Shown: positions 10,753 through 21,595 of the stretch, piece after piece
How the letters are laid out: every line of letters begins with the position of its first letter
How positions within the stretch are numbered: position 1 is the stretch's first letter
Source of the DNA: Agapanthus africanus
Lineage: Eukaryota > Streptophyta > Magnoliopsida > Asparagales > Amaryllidaceae
Reading direction: 5' to 3'
DNA length: 64,000 bases
NCBI GenBank assembly: GCA_030015575.1
Contig: JASDDO010000008.1
Coordinates: 82,871,965 to 82,935,964, forward strand
Notes under the pieces: generated by a model
The model's database searches: none
Told to the model about the DNA's origin: nothing
The model's input: only the letters and a program-made list of their open reading frames with translations
Program-made: the position numbers and the translations under genes

Positions 10753-12279
10753 CTTTATCACGACCCAATTTAGGAACGCGACCGACACTTAAATCATGCG
10801 ACGTCAAAAGGCGTAACGCAATTCAAGTAAGCCGAAAAACCCAGAAATCTAAACCAAGAAAAGAAGTAAAATGATAAAACAATGGTTAAAAACATTTAAA
10901 AATCTCAAGTTATAAAATCTCAGCTTAAATTTATTTTCTTAAAAATTTCGGCAGCATCGCTTTTGTAAAAACTTGCCCTAAAGGGGTACAAGCATAGAAT
11001 ATATATAAAACGCATCCCCAAACGGGAGCAACTCACGCCAAAAGGCGGAACACAACCACAACAGGTATATATACGACGCCGTAGTGAAGAAATAAGCAAT
11101 TAAGAAGGGAAAACAATATAATAAGAGGTAAAACAACGTCGCAACATAAATAAAAAGCCGGCTCACACGAGCACGACACCCAGAAGCACAAATAATACAA
11201 TATCGATCCTCGCAATCTCGTCTCTAAGTCAAATACATGTAAGTGGAAGATGGAGAGTACAAGATACAAAATAAGATATACAATGGAACCATACGGATAC
11301 CTGCCACCTACACCAAAATCACGACCAACAGTAGCGGTATCCGTAGAAGCAGATGCAATAAGGAGCCCTGCCGCGACTACACTGAGGGTCAAGCCTGCAA
11401 AACACTGTGACACAACGGGGGTGAGTTGCCAACTCGTGAATAGTAAATAACATCATACAGATAATCGTAAGCATGCACGAAAAGCGATAATCTGAAATAT
11501 GCAATCTGATGGCATAAGTATAACAATACTGATATGCAACAAATCATGATCAAGGTACACCACCAGGGTATAACAACTACATGAAACAGTGCATGTTATA
11601 ATAAAGCATGAGTGTGTGATAAAACATAATCATCATCATAAAATCCAGTGTCCATCAACGACACCCTAAATCCCAATATCTCGGGCACCGTCACTCTGAT
11701 CGGCCATCATATTCGTCACATCATGGAACCTGAGTGTCCAACATCGACACACGAAACATCATGAAACCCGTATCCAGTATCGACACGTAAATACTCATAT
11801 CTCAGGCACCGCATACTCTGATCGGCCCTCATATCTATCTCATCTCATAACTCCGAAACGGTATCCTCCGGATATTCGTCGAGTTTCCATACAATCACCG
11901 GTAAGTAGTATTCCCTCCTGCCAGGCTCATCGTCTACATCTCGAGCTTCTTTCCCCGGGGTACCTTACCGAGTCTACCATGTACACGCAGATGGTTCATC
12001 CAACTCCTCGAATCGAGTCTCGAAAACAAGCTCAAAACTGAGAAAAACTCATGGTGGATGCCTCGAAATCACATCACGAGAAACCGCATTTTTAAAGCAA
12101 TGTATAATTTCCTTTGAAATATATCCGCGGTTCTTAAATCCAGAAATCATATGAAATCAGTATCTTAATGCATAAATCCATGAAATACGATGTATGCAAG
12201 CATAGAACAGTAATGTGGGCATATTAAGGGAAAAACCGCTCTTTTTAAATATATCAAATTTCAAAGGTATCTTGCGGTT

Positions 12280-12690
12280 TCCCAAGAGGTGAGTTTTGGT
12301 GAAGGAGAAGAAGAACAAGAAAATGAGTGAGTGAGAGAGAGAGTGTTGAGAAAATGAGAGAGTGAGGTGCAGAAATGAGAGGGTGAGAATGAGCCATGCC
12401 CTCTCTCTTTTCATTAAATGCACCCCATGCCTTGTCTCCCATGCCTTGTCTCCCATGCCATGCATGCCTCCTTATTGCATGCCTTCCCTTCTTCAACTCC
12501 TCTCTCTTCTTTATTTTTCAAAACAATTAAAACCTTTTATTTAAAAACTAAATATATAAATACATGACATACAAATGGTTAATTGTTCCTTATCTAGTAA
12601 AGCATTGTTAATACCTCCTTAACCCTAGGATTAACATGCACATGTGTGTGTAAGCACAAAAATAATTAATGCCTAACTGTTAATAATAAT
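12280..12690. repeat. LTR segment, copy 1 of a direct repeat
   Basis: Near-identical to 13890-14300: GTGAGTTTTGGTGAA, a purine-rich GAGAGAG tract, CACCCCATGCCTTGTCTCCC, GGATTAACATGCACATGTG. The copies diverge abruptly at about 12690, where this one continues into unrelated sequence. Confidence 0.85.
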
Positions 12691-12877
12691 GGAAGCTGTA
12701 CAACATATTATCCATGGCAATTCTATATTGTGCGTGTCATGGCAATTACCAACGGTGTGTGTGTGGCATACAATTCGGTGCTCGTGCAGTATAACCGTTA
12801 GTAATGGTGCAGTGTCCAATAATATTTTGTCCATGTACAACAGGTAATAGGATGTTCAAAATGGCACTCAAGCACGA

Positions 12878-12880
12878 TAG

Positions 12881-12929
<49 letters not shown>

Positions 12930-12985
12930 TATTTATATGTATTCATATATATATATATATATATTTATTTGTATTCATATATACA
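12878..12985. repeat. (TA)n and (ATGT)n microsatellite
   Basis: A run of TA repeats at about 12882-12902, GTAT repeats to about 12930, then a second TA run at about 12945-12963 with a degenerate tail. Low complexity, inside the LTR. Confidence 0.9.
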
Positions 12986-13072
12986 TATAAGCATATGGTT
13001 ATATCACCGAATTTAGCCCTCGGCGCTTAATGCCATACAGGCAATTCCCCCGTAAATGTTAAATCTACTCAC

Positions 13073-13136
13073 CAGACGATCTCGAGCTAGGTGAATCCAA
13101 TCACCTTTTTATCTTTCCTAGCAGCGTCCGAAGTCC
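13073..13136 (-). other. Exon-like block in Tekay LTR
   Basis: On the minus strand a 64-nt block is preceded by ATCGATTGCAG and followed by GTGAGTAGATTT, matching splice acceptor and donor consensus. The position and the donor-flank sequence (GTGAGTAGATTTA...ACGGGGG) match the blocks in the LARD LTRs at 24744, 41476, 48427 and 55931. Confidence 0.55.
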
Positions 13137-13474
13137 CTGCAATCGATCATAATATCACACAAATCAAAACAAGTGAAATTAGCAACTTTCCAATAACACA
13201 CGGAAACAACGCCAATCTAACGAATCGACTCCCCCAAGCTACCAAGTGTTAGCTTAGCGGCTAAACGCGTGCAGCGACATCCTAGACCAAAACTATGGCT
13301 GTAAGCTATACGAAACACTTAAACAAAGTCGAATAATCCGCATCGCACTATATCGAAACGCTAGAATTAGCTAAATGGTTCCAGATTTTGCATACAGACA
13401 ATATAGGAAAAACAAAGTGTACCAAATACCATAAATACCCAACAGAGACCTACCCACAAAAATCCAACACCTAA

Positions 13475-13560
13475 CACTACAGGAAAAACGGCGGCGCCGG
13501 GTAAAACTCCAATCTCACCGGTCTGAAGGTGAGGGATGTGGTCCGGGTTTTAGGTATGTA
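13475..13560. other. CACTA-type terminal sequence
   Basis: CACTACAGGAAAAACGGCG starts at 13475 and looks like the terminal inverted repeat of a CACTA transposon, followed by a GC-rich subterminal hairpin (CTCACC...GGTGAG, about 13532-13551). No opposite end with a matching 3-bp duplication was found nearby; it differs from the CACTACTACAATAAGGGG terminus at 22054. Confidence 0.4.
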
Positions 13561-13889
13561 CACAAGGTTCTATCACCAATCTACTGTATTGTTTGTTTTA
13601 ATTAGAGATCAACCAAACAACAGAAGATTCACATAGTCACAAACTTAACACAAAATATGATACTTAGCACAAAACTATAACTTTAAGATATTTAACTAAA
13701 ACTAATTAGCACACAAACTTCCTCAGAGCCAAATTAACAGTTAAGGATCATTACCTCACCACAACTTGGTAAAAACCCTAGCTTTCCAAGCTCTAAGTCA
13801 CCATAAGAGGGTTTAAGCAAACTTAGTGAAGGGTTTAGTGAGGTTGATGAAGGTTTATGCTTAAGGTTTGTGGGAAAAATGGATCAAGA

Positions 13890-14300
13890 AGTGAGTTTTG
13901 GTGAATGAGAAGAAGAACAAGAAAATGATAGAGAGAGTGAGTGTTGAGAAAATGAGAGAGTGAGGTGAAGAAATGAGAGAGTGAGAGGGTGAGAATGAGC
14001 CATGCCCTCTCTCTCTTCATTAAATGCACCCCATGCCTTGTCTCCCATGTCTTGTCTCCCATGCCATGCATGCCTCCTCATTGCATGCCTTCCCTTATTC
14101 AACTCCTCTCTTTTCTTTATTTTTCAAAACAATTAAAACCTTTTATTTAAAAACTAAATATATAAATACATGACATACAAATGGTTAAGTGTGTCTTGGC
14201 TAGTAAAACATGGTTAACACCTCCTTAACCCTAGGATTAACATGCACATGTGTGTGCACGCACAAAAATAATTAAATAAAATATTAATTAATTATAATAA
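13890..14300. repeat. LTR segment, copy 2 of a direct repeat
   Basis: Second copy of the 12280-12690 segment. This copy continues smoothly to the LTR start at 14388 (TGTAACACC on the minus strand), so it is the authentic U3 end. Confidence 0.85.
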
Positions 14301-14388
14301 AATATGTGAAAACAATTATTGGTTAAATTTTATTAAAAACCCGCATTAAAATCCTTAATTAACTCTAATCGCCTTCTAAGGTGTTACA

Positions 14389-14760
14389 GTATATCAATAA
14401 TATAACATTCTAAATCAATATGCAAGCAATATAGGATATATAAATATACCCGCAGATGCGGTGGTGGGCTCTGCCCGAGATGTGGAGGAACCACCTACAG
14501 CTAGACAATTAAAAAATGATTCTCTAAGTAAAAGCAAAAAGAATGTGTGTATATTTATGATATAACATTCTAAATCAATATGCATGCACTATAGAATATA
14601 TAAACATACCTACAGGTGCGGTAGTGGCCTCTGCCTCTGATGTGGACGCACCACCAACAGCTAGACAATTAAACATTGACTATATAAGTAATTTTGAAAT
14701 AAATATGCGTGTATATCTATAATATTACATTCAAAATGAATATGCGTGCAATATACTTGG
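14389..14760 (-). repeat. Tandem exon-like units in CACTA 3' region
   Basis: Two copies of a roughly 175-bp unit, plus the start of a third, share ATATAACATTCTAAATCAATATGC, an ACAGGTGCGGTAGTGG-type core and CAACAGCTAGACAATTAAA. In each, a roughly 50-nt block is bounded on the minus strand by ...TTGTCTAG and GTATATTTATAT, which resemble splice acceptor and donor, so this looks like tandem duplication of a small exon. Confidence 0.6.
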
Positions 14761-14869
14761 AGGTGTGGCATAGTCCACACGGAAGGAGTCATCTAAAGGG
14801 GATACTGATCGGGATGCAAGACCGGCCCTATGAAGCTCCCTACGCAGCTCTCCGGGTGGTAGAACCACT

Positions 14870-16173
14870 CTACCTATGCCTTTGCCGCGGCTGGTGCTCC
14901 TGCTGGCCTTCGCTGCTCCGGTCGTCGTCATCAAACCTAGATAAGAGTACAATCATTACATATGCATGAAATATATGTATAGATCGTAGAAATGTGAAGT
15001 AATAATAAAACATTACTGATAACCTTTTTCGTTTCGTGGACGCATTAGACATATCTACTTGGATTTCATCATCGATATCATTTCTAACCCACATAACTTC
15101 ACAATCAGACGAAGACAACCCGTCTTTCGAAACAGACGGTCGGAGCACTCTAAGTCTTCTCTTTTCTTCATCCTCATCGTTGTCCTCCATACGATCCTCG
15201 AATTCTGGGACATCGTAAACATCCCTAGGTTTCCAACGGCATACGACACTCCATTCCGGATGCTTCAAGCACTGTGAGTAGTATACTTGGAACTCATGGT
15301 TCGGAAAGATAAATGGATCTTCCTGACCGTAAAATCGATGTGTGTTCACACTGGTCAATCCATATTCATCTTTCCAAATCCCGAGATTGTTTCTCTACTT
15401 ATCTATATCGGTTCGTGTATCGTACAAAGTACACTGAAATATATAAAACGGTTCTGATCGTCTGGGATATTGGATGCCAAGTATGCAATTTAAGTATCCA
15501 TAATAAATCACACCATCTGATCTTACCATCGCAATCCTACTATTCTGAGTGGTTCAAGATGTTTCTATGTCCTTAACTTCAAATTTGTATGCAAGGACGC
15601 CGAATCCTTTATAATATGCAACCTCCATGCTTGGAAATTGAGCTAAACATCTTGAATCTCTCTCTAATGATTCAAACAAGTTTGGATCGTGGATCTGACA
15701 AAACAAATTTTACGAAAAATACATAACGATATAAGTTTAGATTAAGACTGGTAGCAATAACATGTTATTCGAACAACTTATATGATTTGCAACCCAATCG
15801 CAAAAATTATCCTGATGATATTTTTCCAATCGTTCATCATTCCAATCAGGATGCCCCTTATGTACCTCATTAATATGAATTCTGTTCTCAACAATAAATT
15901 ACAACATTAATAATATATCATTTAATACACACACAAACACAGATATAACAATTAATTCAAAAAATCATACTCTTTAATTTCTTCAAGACATACGCTATTG
16001 AGGAGGATGAACCGATATATTTTGTTGATAAACATAGTGTCTACTCTCTTATAATCAACTTTACCATATGGCCCGTCTTGAATTCTCCGAGGCCGGATAA
16101 GCTTCGTCTCAATGTTCTCGTCCAGATAGCGGAAACAAAATGTGGTTATTTCATCTAGAAGATAACCTTGCAT
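14870..16173 (-). pseudogene. CACTA transposase gene, distal exons
   Basis: 16173-15952 encodes a segment with DENIETKLIRPRRIQDGPYG and 15358-14870 encodes YGQEDPFIFPNHEFQVYYSQ, CLKHPEWSVVCRWKPRDVYD and an acidic tail. These are typical of the region after DUF4218 in plant En/Spm proteins (DUF4216-like, ending in a ...VYDVPE motif). Stops and frame changes between 15360 and 15950 mean it cannot be translated through. Assignment rests on order and motif wording. Confidence 0.65.
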
Positions 16174-16285
16174 GATAGAACCCTCTGGTCAATTTCAATT
16201 GCGTATATACTTTTTTAGAGTGTAGAGGTATCTAAAGAAAAATATGTTAAATAAATAAATACGGGCATATAGGACAACAATAATT

Positions 16286-16948
16286 TTACAAATTGCGTGA
16301 AACGAAAAATTCCACGTACCTTTCGACGGGATACATCCATCGATATTGTACCGATCCGGCTAACTTAACCTCGGTTGCAAGATGAACCTTCTGGTGTATT
16401 ATGATATCGAAGAATGATGGTGGGAAAATACACTCAGGCTTGCAAAATATCAATGAAATAGAATTTTCTAGATTCTCCAGCGTCACAACATCCAGGGTTT
16501 TAGCGCACAATTCTCTAAAAAAGCAACAGAGGTCATTGATTACTAGACCAACCGATTCGGGAAGGGAAGTCCTGAGGGTTAATGGGAGAAGGTGCTCCAT
16601 AATAACATGGTGATCATGACTATTTAGCCCATTGATCTTGCCTTTCAGAATTTTTATCTTCTTGCTAAATGATCCTGAGAAACATGTGGGAACTTTCAAA
16701 TTATGCAACACCTGCAGAAACCTTTTATTCTCCGATTGTGACATATGATATGCAGCATTGGGAAGTATAAACTTGCCTGGTATACCCGCTATCGATTTAG
16801 GATGCAATTCACTTTTAATTTCCTGGTCCTGAAGATCCATCCGAGCACGGAGGTTGTCTTTCGATTTTCCGTCTTTACAAACAAGCAAGTTGAGTACGTG
16901 CTTGGATACTCTCTTCTCTATATGCATGACGTCCAGACAATGACGCAC
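16286..16948 (-). pseudogene. CACTA transposase, DUF4218-like domain
   Basis: A 220-residue minus-strand frame: MRHCLDVMHIEKRVSKHVLN, then a SENKRFLQVLHNLKVP segment, LNSHDHHVIMEHLLPLTLR, LCCFFRELCAKTLDVVTLE, PPSFFDIIIHQKVHLATEVK and VQYRWMYPVERYVEFF. This matches DUF4218, which follows TNP2 in plant CACTA transposases. The only gap to the TNP2 frame is short (about 130 bp, containing stops). It is one of the longest undamaged pieces of this transposon. Confidence 0.85.
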
Positions 16949-17077
16949 TAAATTTGTTGACTAGTACGGAAGCTCGTAGAAAATGCTTAACTTGTTCCAG
17001 TAGGGTGGTTTGATCTGTTTTGCCGGATCTATCCCGAAGGTCACATTATTATAACCATCCCACTGAGCGGTTATGTC

Positions 17078-18078
17078 TTATCCGGACAATGAGGATGGAG
17101 GCCCAAGAAGCTCCTGATGACCATTAAAGTGAGCAGCGTCTAACCTGTAGGGATGGTCTGGTAGCAAGAAACGCCGATGACCGCAATAACAAACCTTCCT
17201 GCTAAAATTCAACCATTTCGATGTTATATATTGATGGAAATAAGGGCATGCTTTGTAACCATGTACGTACCAACCTGATTGCATTCCATACACAGGAAAT
17301 TCATTAATTGTCCATATTAAAGCAGCACGCAGTGTGAATGTTGTATGTGTTTGCATCGTAAGTCTGTACACCATCAATGAATAAAGATTTTAACTCATCG
17401 ATTAGAGGTCGGAGATAGATGTCGATATTGTTTCCCGGTGGGTTTGGTCCGTTAATAAGAAGAGGCATCATAAAGTAGGATTGGTTCATAATCAACCAAG
17501 ACGACAGATTATAAACTATCATTACAACGGGCCATGTGCTATGGCTTCCAGCCATATAGTTGAATGGGCAGAAGCCATCACTAGCAAGTCCGAGCATGAC
17601 ATTGCGAGGATCACTACTGAATATTTCGTGCCTCCTATCGAAATTCTTCCATGTCGGTGAATCTCTTGGATGACTCATTTTTCCATCTTCACTTGGAATA
17701 GCACGGTGATGCCAAATCGTTGCCTCAGTTGTTTTTTTGCACCTGAATAGCCTCTGTAGCCTCTGTGTTATGGAAAAGTATCGTGCTATCTTGACTGGTA
17801 TATCGAGCTTCTTATCAGATTCTTTTGGCTTATACCCGACCTCTCTGCATGTTAGACACTGTTTCAAATCCGAATTCTCTTTCCGATACAAAACATAATC
17901 TTTAGGACATGCATGAATCTTCTCACACTTCAGACCCAAATCAGACATCATCTTCTGGGCTTCGTACCAGCTGTCGGGCACGTTATTTCCCGGGGGCATA
18001 GAATCTTTCAGGAACTTCAGAAGCATCGTGAATGACTTGTTGCTCCATCTATTTAGGCACTTAATCTGGAAAAGTTAG
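17078..18078 (-). pseudogene. CACTA transposase, TNP2 domain
   Basis: The minus strand from IKCLNRWSNKSFTMLLKFLK (18060) through HACPKDYVLYRKENSDLKQC, a CREVGYKP segment, NVMLGLASDGFCPFNYM and PLLINGPNPPGNNIDIYLRP, then in another frame (17377-17078) FPVYGMQSGWYVHGYKACPY and YCGHRRFLLPDHPYR. This is the tnp2 transposase family, which cuts CACTA ends. A frameshift lies at about 17310-17370, and an in-frame TAA occurs next to the Athila insertion site (18075). No intron separates it from the upstream exon: the pre-insertion reading aligns ILWFV directly with ...LFQIKCLN. Confidence 0.88.
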
Positions 18079-18083
18079 ACGAA

Positions 18084-19560
18084 TGATTGGTAGAGATTTT
18101 ATGTGTTAAGTTTACCGCAATCAAGACGGTGTCGCTTGGTAGCTAGCCGGTTGAGTACGGGTCGATCCACAGGGAGATGGAATATTTTTTTTATGTTTTA
18201 ACGAGTTAAGTCCGGTAATAGGATATGTTTTGTTTTAAGATCTATGAATGGGAATAAGTTGATAAAAAGCTTGCTAGGGTTAGGATTAGGTTAGTTCGAG
18301 ATGGGGATCTTCTCACATCTTTCTATGCCTTAGTTATGAATATAGGTGCTAGGGTAATAGGCAACAACGGGGATTAGCATGACTAGGAAGAAACTTACAA
18401 GTCTAAGCTAGGCTTTCCATGCTTAGTTTCTTCCTTTTGGTGCTTGTCCGTCCGTTCTTAGCTCTTAGCCCCAACCTCCGGTTAATTCAACCACAACCGG
18501 TCTAACTAGGGAATCACTGCTATCATGTAGGATAGGGTGCCCTAGTGAGCGGATTGAGGTTGAATTAATGGGGGTCCGTATTTAAAATTATTGGGCAAAG
18601 AAAGGAGTGAGAGAGATTTCCATCTCTCAAACCTTCATTCTCCTACCCTAACAACTGAGGAATTACTCACTCATTAAAATATTTAAAATAAAGATCAAGA
18701 TAAGAAATTGCAGATTAATTCTACCACTAGATTAACAATTAAAAAATTGAGGTATTTAAAGTACGATAAAAAGAATGTGAGATAAATAAATAAAAAAAAG
18801 ACTTACTTTATTGATGACCTCTCAAAAACGCATTACAATGGAATTTAAATTTTTAGATCTAGAAATTAAAAAGTGGCATAAAAAATAAAGAGAGGCATGC
18901 TTTCATTTGGCTTTGAACTCTCCTATTTATAGATAGAAAAAACCCTAGGTTTACATTTTGATTCATACATGAAATTACAAAACAACCCCAAAAACCGAGT
19001 CAAAGCGCCGACACTGCCACCGACACGTGCAGAGCACGGCCGCGGAACCGCGGCAGATGTGCCTGTTTGGCCGCGGTTGATCACACAAGACCACCAAATG
19101 GCCGCGGTTACGCGGCCATTTGGTGGTCTTGTGTGATCAATTTTTTAGGGATTCTTTCTGTTGCTTTTATCTTCAGTTTGGAACACTTGGTTTCTCAAAA
19201 ACTCTTCAGTTCTTTTCCAGATTTCCAACAGTGCAGAATGATGTGGACTTTTGCCTTTAGCTCCGCATTGAAGTCTTGGATCTTGTGCTGCCCTTAAACT
19301 TTGTGCATTGAAATGCTCAATAATTTTCCATTTGTTCCTTGAACTGGTAGGCGGCATTATACGGATAGTGTGAGGAAACCCGTATTTCTCTGTTTGTTGG
19401 TCGTAGTCCCACATTTGTTGCGACTTTTCATGAATTTCACTGTAAAGAGCTGAGAGCCTTTAACCTGCAACTATTTAACAGACATGGATCAAAAGTACCT
19501 ACTTATATGCAATGTGATTAAGAATGGGTGGTATAAAAATGCAAAAATCTGATATGAACA
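18084..19560 (-). mobile_element. Solo Athila-type LTR in the CACTA transposase exon
   Basis: 1,477 bp starting (minus strand) TGTTCATATCAG at 19560 and ending ...CTCTACCAATCA at 18084. It is flanked by a perfect 5-bp duplication, ACGAA at 18079-18083 and 19561-19565. It matches the 5' LTR of the Athila element at 34894-36336 along its length, but no PBS or coding sequence is attached. The frame 19414-19145 and its counterpart at 36190-35807 are similar in both LTR copies; I do not recognise a product. Copy-specific change: a foldback insertion at 19077-19140. Confidence 0.92.
19077..19140. repeat. Perfect 30-bp foldback, loop GTTA
   Basis: 19077-19106 and 19111-19140 are exact reverse complements (arm begins TTGATCACACAAGACC, ends ATGGCCGCG). 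The other LTR copy (35876-35920) has only the right arm preceded by GGCCGCGGTTCCGCGG, so the left arm was added here as an inverted copy. Confidence 0.95.
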
Positions 19561-19565
19561 ACGAA

Positions 19566-19966
19566 CCATGATATAGTGGAATACTTTGCATTCTCATAAA
19601 TTGGTCTTCAAGCATTATTCATGAACTTTTCATACTTATCCGCATGCGGTTCTTGACCGGAAGGAATGTCATCTTCGGTAGGAATAATATCACCTAGGGC
19701 AGCCTCTACCATATTCTCTATTTCATCTCCTGGAAAGAAGTTATCGTCTCCTTCTTCTTCTGCCGCATTACCTTCTTCTCCTTTTTCTTCTTCCGCATTA
19801 CCGTCTTCTCCTTCTTTTCTGCCGCATTACCTTCTTCTCCTTCTTCTTCTGCCGCATTACCGTCTTCTCCTTCTTCTTCTGCCGCATTACCGTATTCTTC
19901 ATGTACTTTCCCATGATATAGCCAAGTTGTATAAAATCTAGTAAAACCATGTTTAACGATATGAAG
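19566..19966 (-). pseudogene. CACTA transposase, acidic N-terminal segment
   Basis: The minus strand encodes an acidic, Glu/Gly-rich tract with repeated EEGNAAEE-type units, then FFPGDEI, VEAALGDIIPTEDDIPSGQ and KFMNNA...ILW, which leads into TNP2 across the solo LTR. The tract comes from a 30-bp tandem repeat (19750-19898, five units). The third unit is 29 bp, which shifts the frame and kills the protein. Copy 2 has only about two units (36524-36586). Confidence 0.75.
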
Positions 19967-20161
19967 CTATTCGATTTCTATCTTCTGCCAGAACTTATTC
20001 CCACATGTATCGCACGGAAAGAGAATCTTCTCTAACACGATCTTATTATGTGCGCGTGCAAATTCAATGAAAGCAGCAACTCTTGTGACAAACATAGATT
20101 GCATGCGTTGTTGCCAATCCACGTACATCCAGTCCATCACTCTGATGTACTCATGGGCCAT
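19967..20161 (-). pseudogene. CACTA transposase-associated domain
   Basis: 64-residue minus-strand frame beginning MAHEYIRVMDWMYVDWQQRM, with AAFIEFARAHNKI and FPCDTCGNKFW. The DWMY start, the central F.EFA helix and the CxxC..K end match the transposase-associated domain that begins many plant En/Spm TNP2 proteins. A stop follows at 19967-19969. The counterpart near 36660-36850 is more decayed (its start region remains, but FPCDTC is altered). Confidence 0.75.
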
Positions 20162-20494
20162 GTTAGACTATATAACATTTAAATTGTAGGTTATGGTGAC
20201 TATATTGAGAAATCTAAGAACGAGATGGTTAATGACAAAGAAGAAAATCCGTAGAGGCAAGTTTGTCGTTGAAAAGAATAAATTATCGATAAAAAAAGTT
20301 AGATTTGAAGATACCCAAGTATGAGTTGTATTCTATGTATGTGTGTTTCAATTTATGATTTCGCTTAAGTGTAGGGTTGTTAGTGTGTATGTGCTTTGTG
20401 TGTGCGTTTGTTGTGTATTCGTGTTGTATGTGTATATTTCGGCTGTCGGGGGTAAGGTTTCTATCCTATTAAGAATGTATAGAGCAGACACCCA

Positions 20495-20693
20495 TTCACT
20501 TGTGCTTTCATTCGTTTCGAGTAAATTTCGGCAGCACCTCCCCGCTGTTCTCCGAGTACACTGTAATAGAAAAGATAATCATTTCAATGCTATGAAACAA
20601 TGTTGAAATGATCATCTAATCTATCTTTGTACACGGAGAACCAGCGGAAATGAACCGACGAAATAACTCGAAACGAATGAAAACATAAGTGAA
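20495..20693. repeat. Long imperfect hairpin in CACTA 5' region, copy 1
   Basis: Arms 20495-20587 and 20603-20693 are about 80% complementary by eye, with a 15-nt loop. Exactly matching blocks include TTTCATTCGTTTCGAGT, TTCTCCG, GTAC and ATCATTTCAA. It resembles a long miRNA-like or siRNA-producing foldback and is kept in copy 2 (37181-37378). Confidence 0.85.
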
Positions 20694-21120
20694 TACAGGT
20701 GTTTGCTTTATATATTCCTAACTTGTTCGCACTGGATAAATCTATCGGTTATAATACGATTGAATTTTCTCGTCACATAGACTACACGATGGTTGTTAGT
20801 ACCGAACTATACAGTCCGATATTTAACAACCTTCGAATAGTTCTATGTCACGACGAACATCGAACGTATGTTAACCGATTAGCGGGGACTAAGTCGCGCT
20901 TTGATTTTCACATATGAGTATCGATGAGAATATGAAAGTTTCATATTATCATAGAGTATCATATATTGGTTTTAACTTGAACATTTAACTTGAATAGGTT
21001 TTACGATTACTTTTCGTTTTTAAGGGTTCGAAGTTTTAAGTTTAAGGAAAATTTTTCTTGCGTTTACGGTAAAGTTGTATATTTACGTTATCATCGAGCA
21101 TCCTACTGAAGGAACTAATG

Positions 21121-21540
21121 CACCTTAAACCCTAACCCTAATTAACCCAAATTAACCCTAATCATCATCCTAACTCAAATTATCCCTAATTAACCCAAAA
21201 TTAAGCTAATTAAACCAAATTAACCCTAATCAACACCCTAACACAAATACAATCTATTTTACATAATTAACCTAAATTAACCCTAGCCCAAACCCTAACC
21301 CAAATTAACTTAACCCTAATCATCACCCAAACCCCAACCCAAATTAACCCTAGCCCAAACCAAAATTAACCCTAATTAATCTAATTAACCCTAACCCTAA
21401 CCCTAATCATCACCAACCCTATTTTACCTAATTAACCTTAATCTAACCCTAAACCGAACCATAACCCTACCTAATTAACCCTAACCCTAACCCTAATTAA
21501 CCCCCAATTAACCCGAAAATAGCTATAACCCTAACCCAAA
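21121..21540. repeat. Degenerate CCCTAA/TTAACCC tract, copy 1
   Basis: Over 400 bp of interspersed CCCTAA and AATTAACCC units. It resembles telomere repeats but is a hexamer variant (CCCTAA), not the usual plant heptamer CCCTAAA, and is mixed with AATTAACCC. It lies between the candidate first exon and the coding region, so it is an intron of the CACTA gene. Confidence 0.8.
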
Positions 21541-21595
21541 AATCAACAATAACACAAAAAGAATAATTATAAGTTCAAAATAGAAATTAACTCAC

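Larger units (their letters stand above)
6079..14388 (-). mobile_element. Tekay/Del-like Ty3/gypsy chromovirus (5' part)
   Basis: Minus-strand element. From right to left it has a long LTR (10756-14388), a PBS, gag with a CCHC knuckle, protease, RT, RNase H and integrase, cut off at 6079 by the copia insertion; the remainder and its 3' LTR must lie left of the window. The gag-pro-RT-RH-integrase order identifies Ty3/gypsy. The long LTR, the [10 protein letters not shown] and FIDDILVYSRS RT motifs and the DRMRAAQCKQKSYADRRRR tail of integrase match the Tekay/Del lineage. Coding is broken by several stops and frameshifts, so this copy is not autonomous. Confidence 0.88.
10756..14388 (-). mobile_element. 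Tekay-like 5' LTR, about 3.6 kb, possibly composite
   Basis: The minus strand starts TGTAACACCTTAGAAGGCG at 14388 and ends ...GGGTCGTGATA at 10756. It shares several blocks, in order, with the LARD LTRs: an exon-like block (13073-13136), the GTCCACCATG/CATGGTGGAC pair (11972-12059), GTGTC-N7-GACAC hairpins (about 11646-11800), the GAGTTGGCAACTCACCCCCG block (about 11420-11443) and a TTGGGGATGC block near the end. A 350-400 bp segment is present twice (12280 and 13890) and a CACTA-type end lies between, so either two LTRs are fused or the LTR has an internal insertion. Confidence 0.75.

Noticed and set aside
19145..19414. Captured host gene fragment in the solo LTR (89-residue frame)
   Set aside because: The same frame is in the second LTR copy and reads out of the LTR sequence itself; no family recognised and no intron traces.
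21121..21540. True interstitial telomere repeat
   Set aside because: The unit is CCCTAA mixed with AATTAACCC, not a clean CCCTAAA array, and it lies inside a CACTA intron present in two copies.
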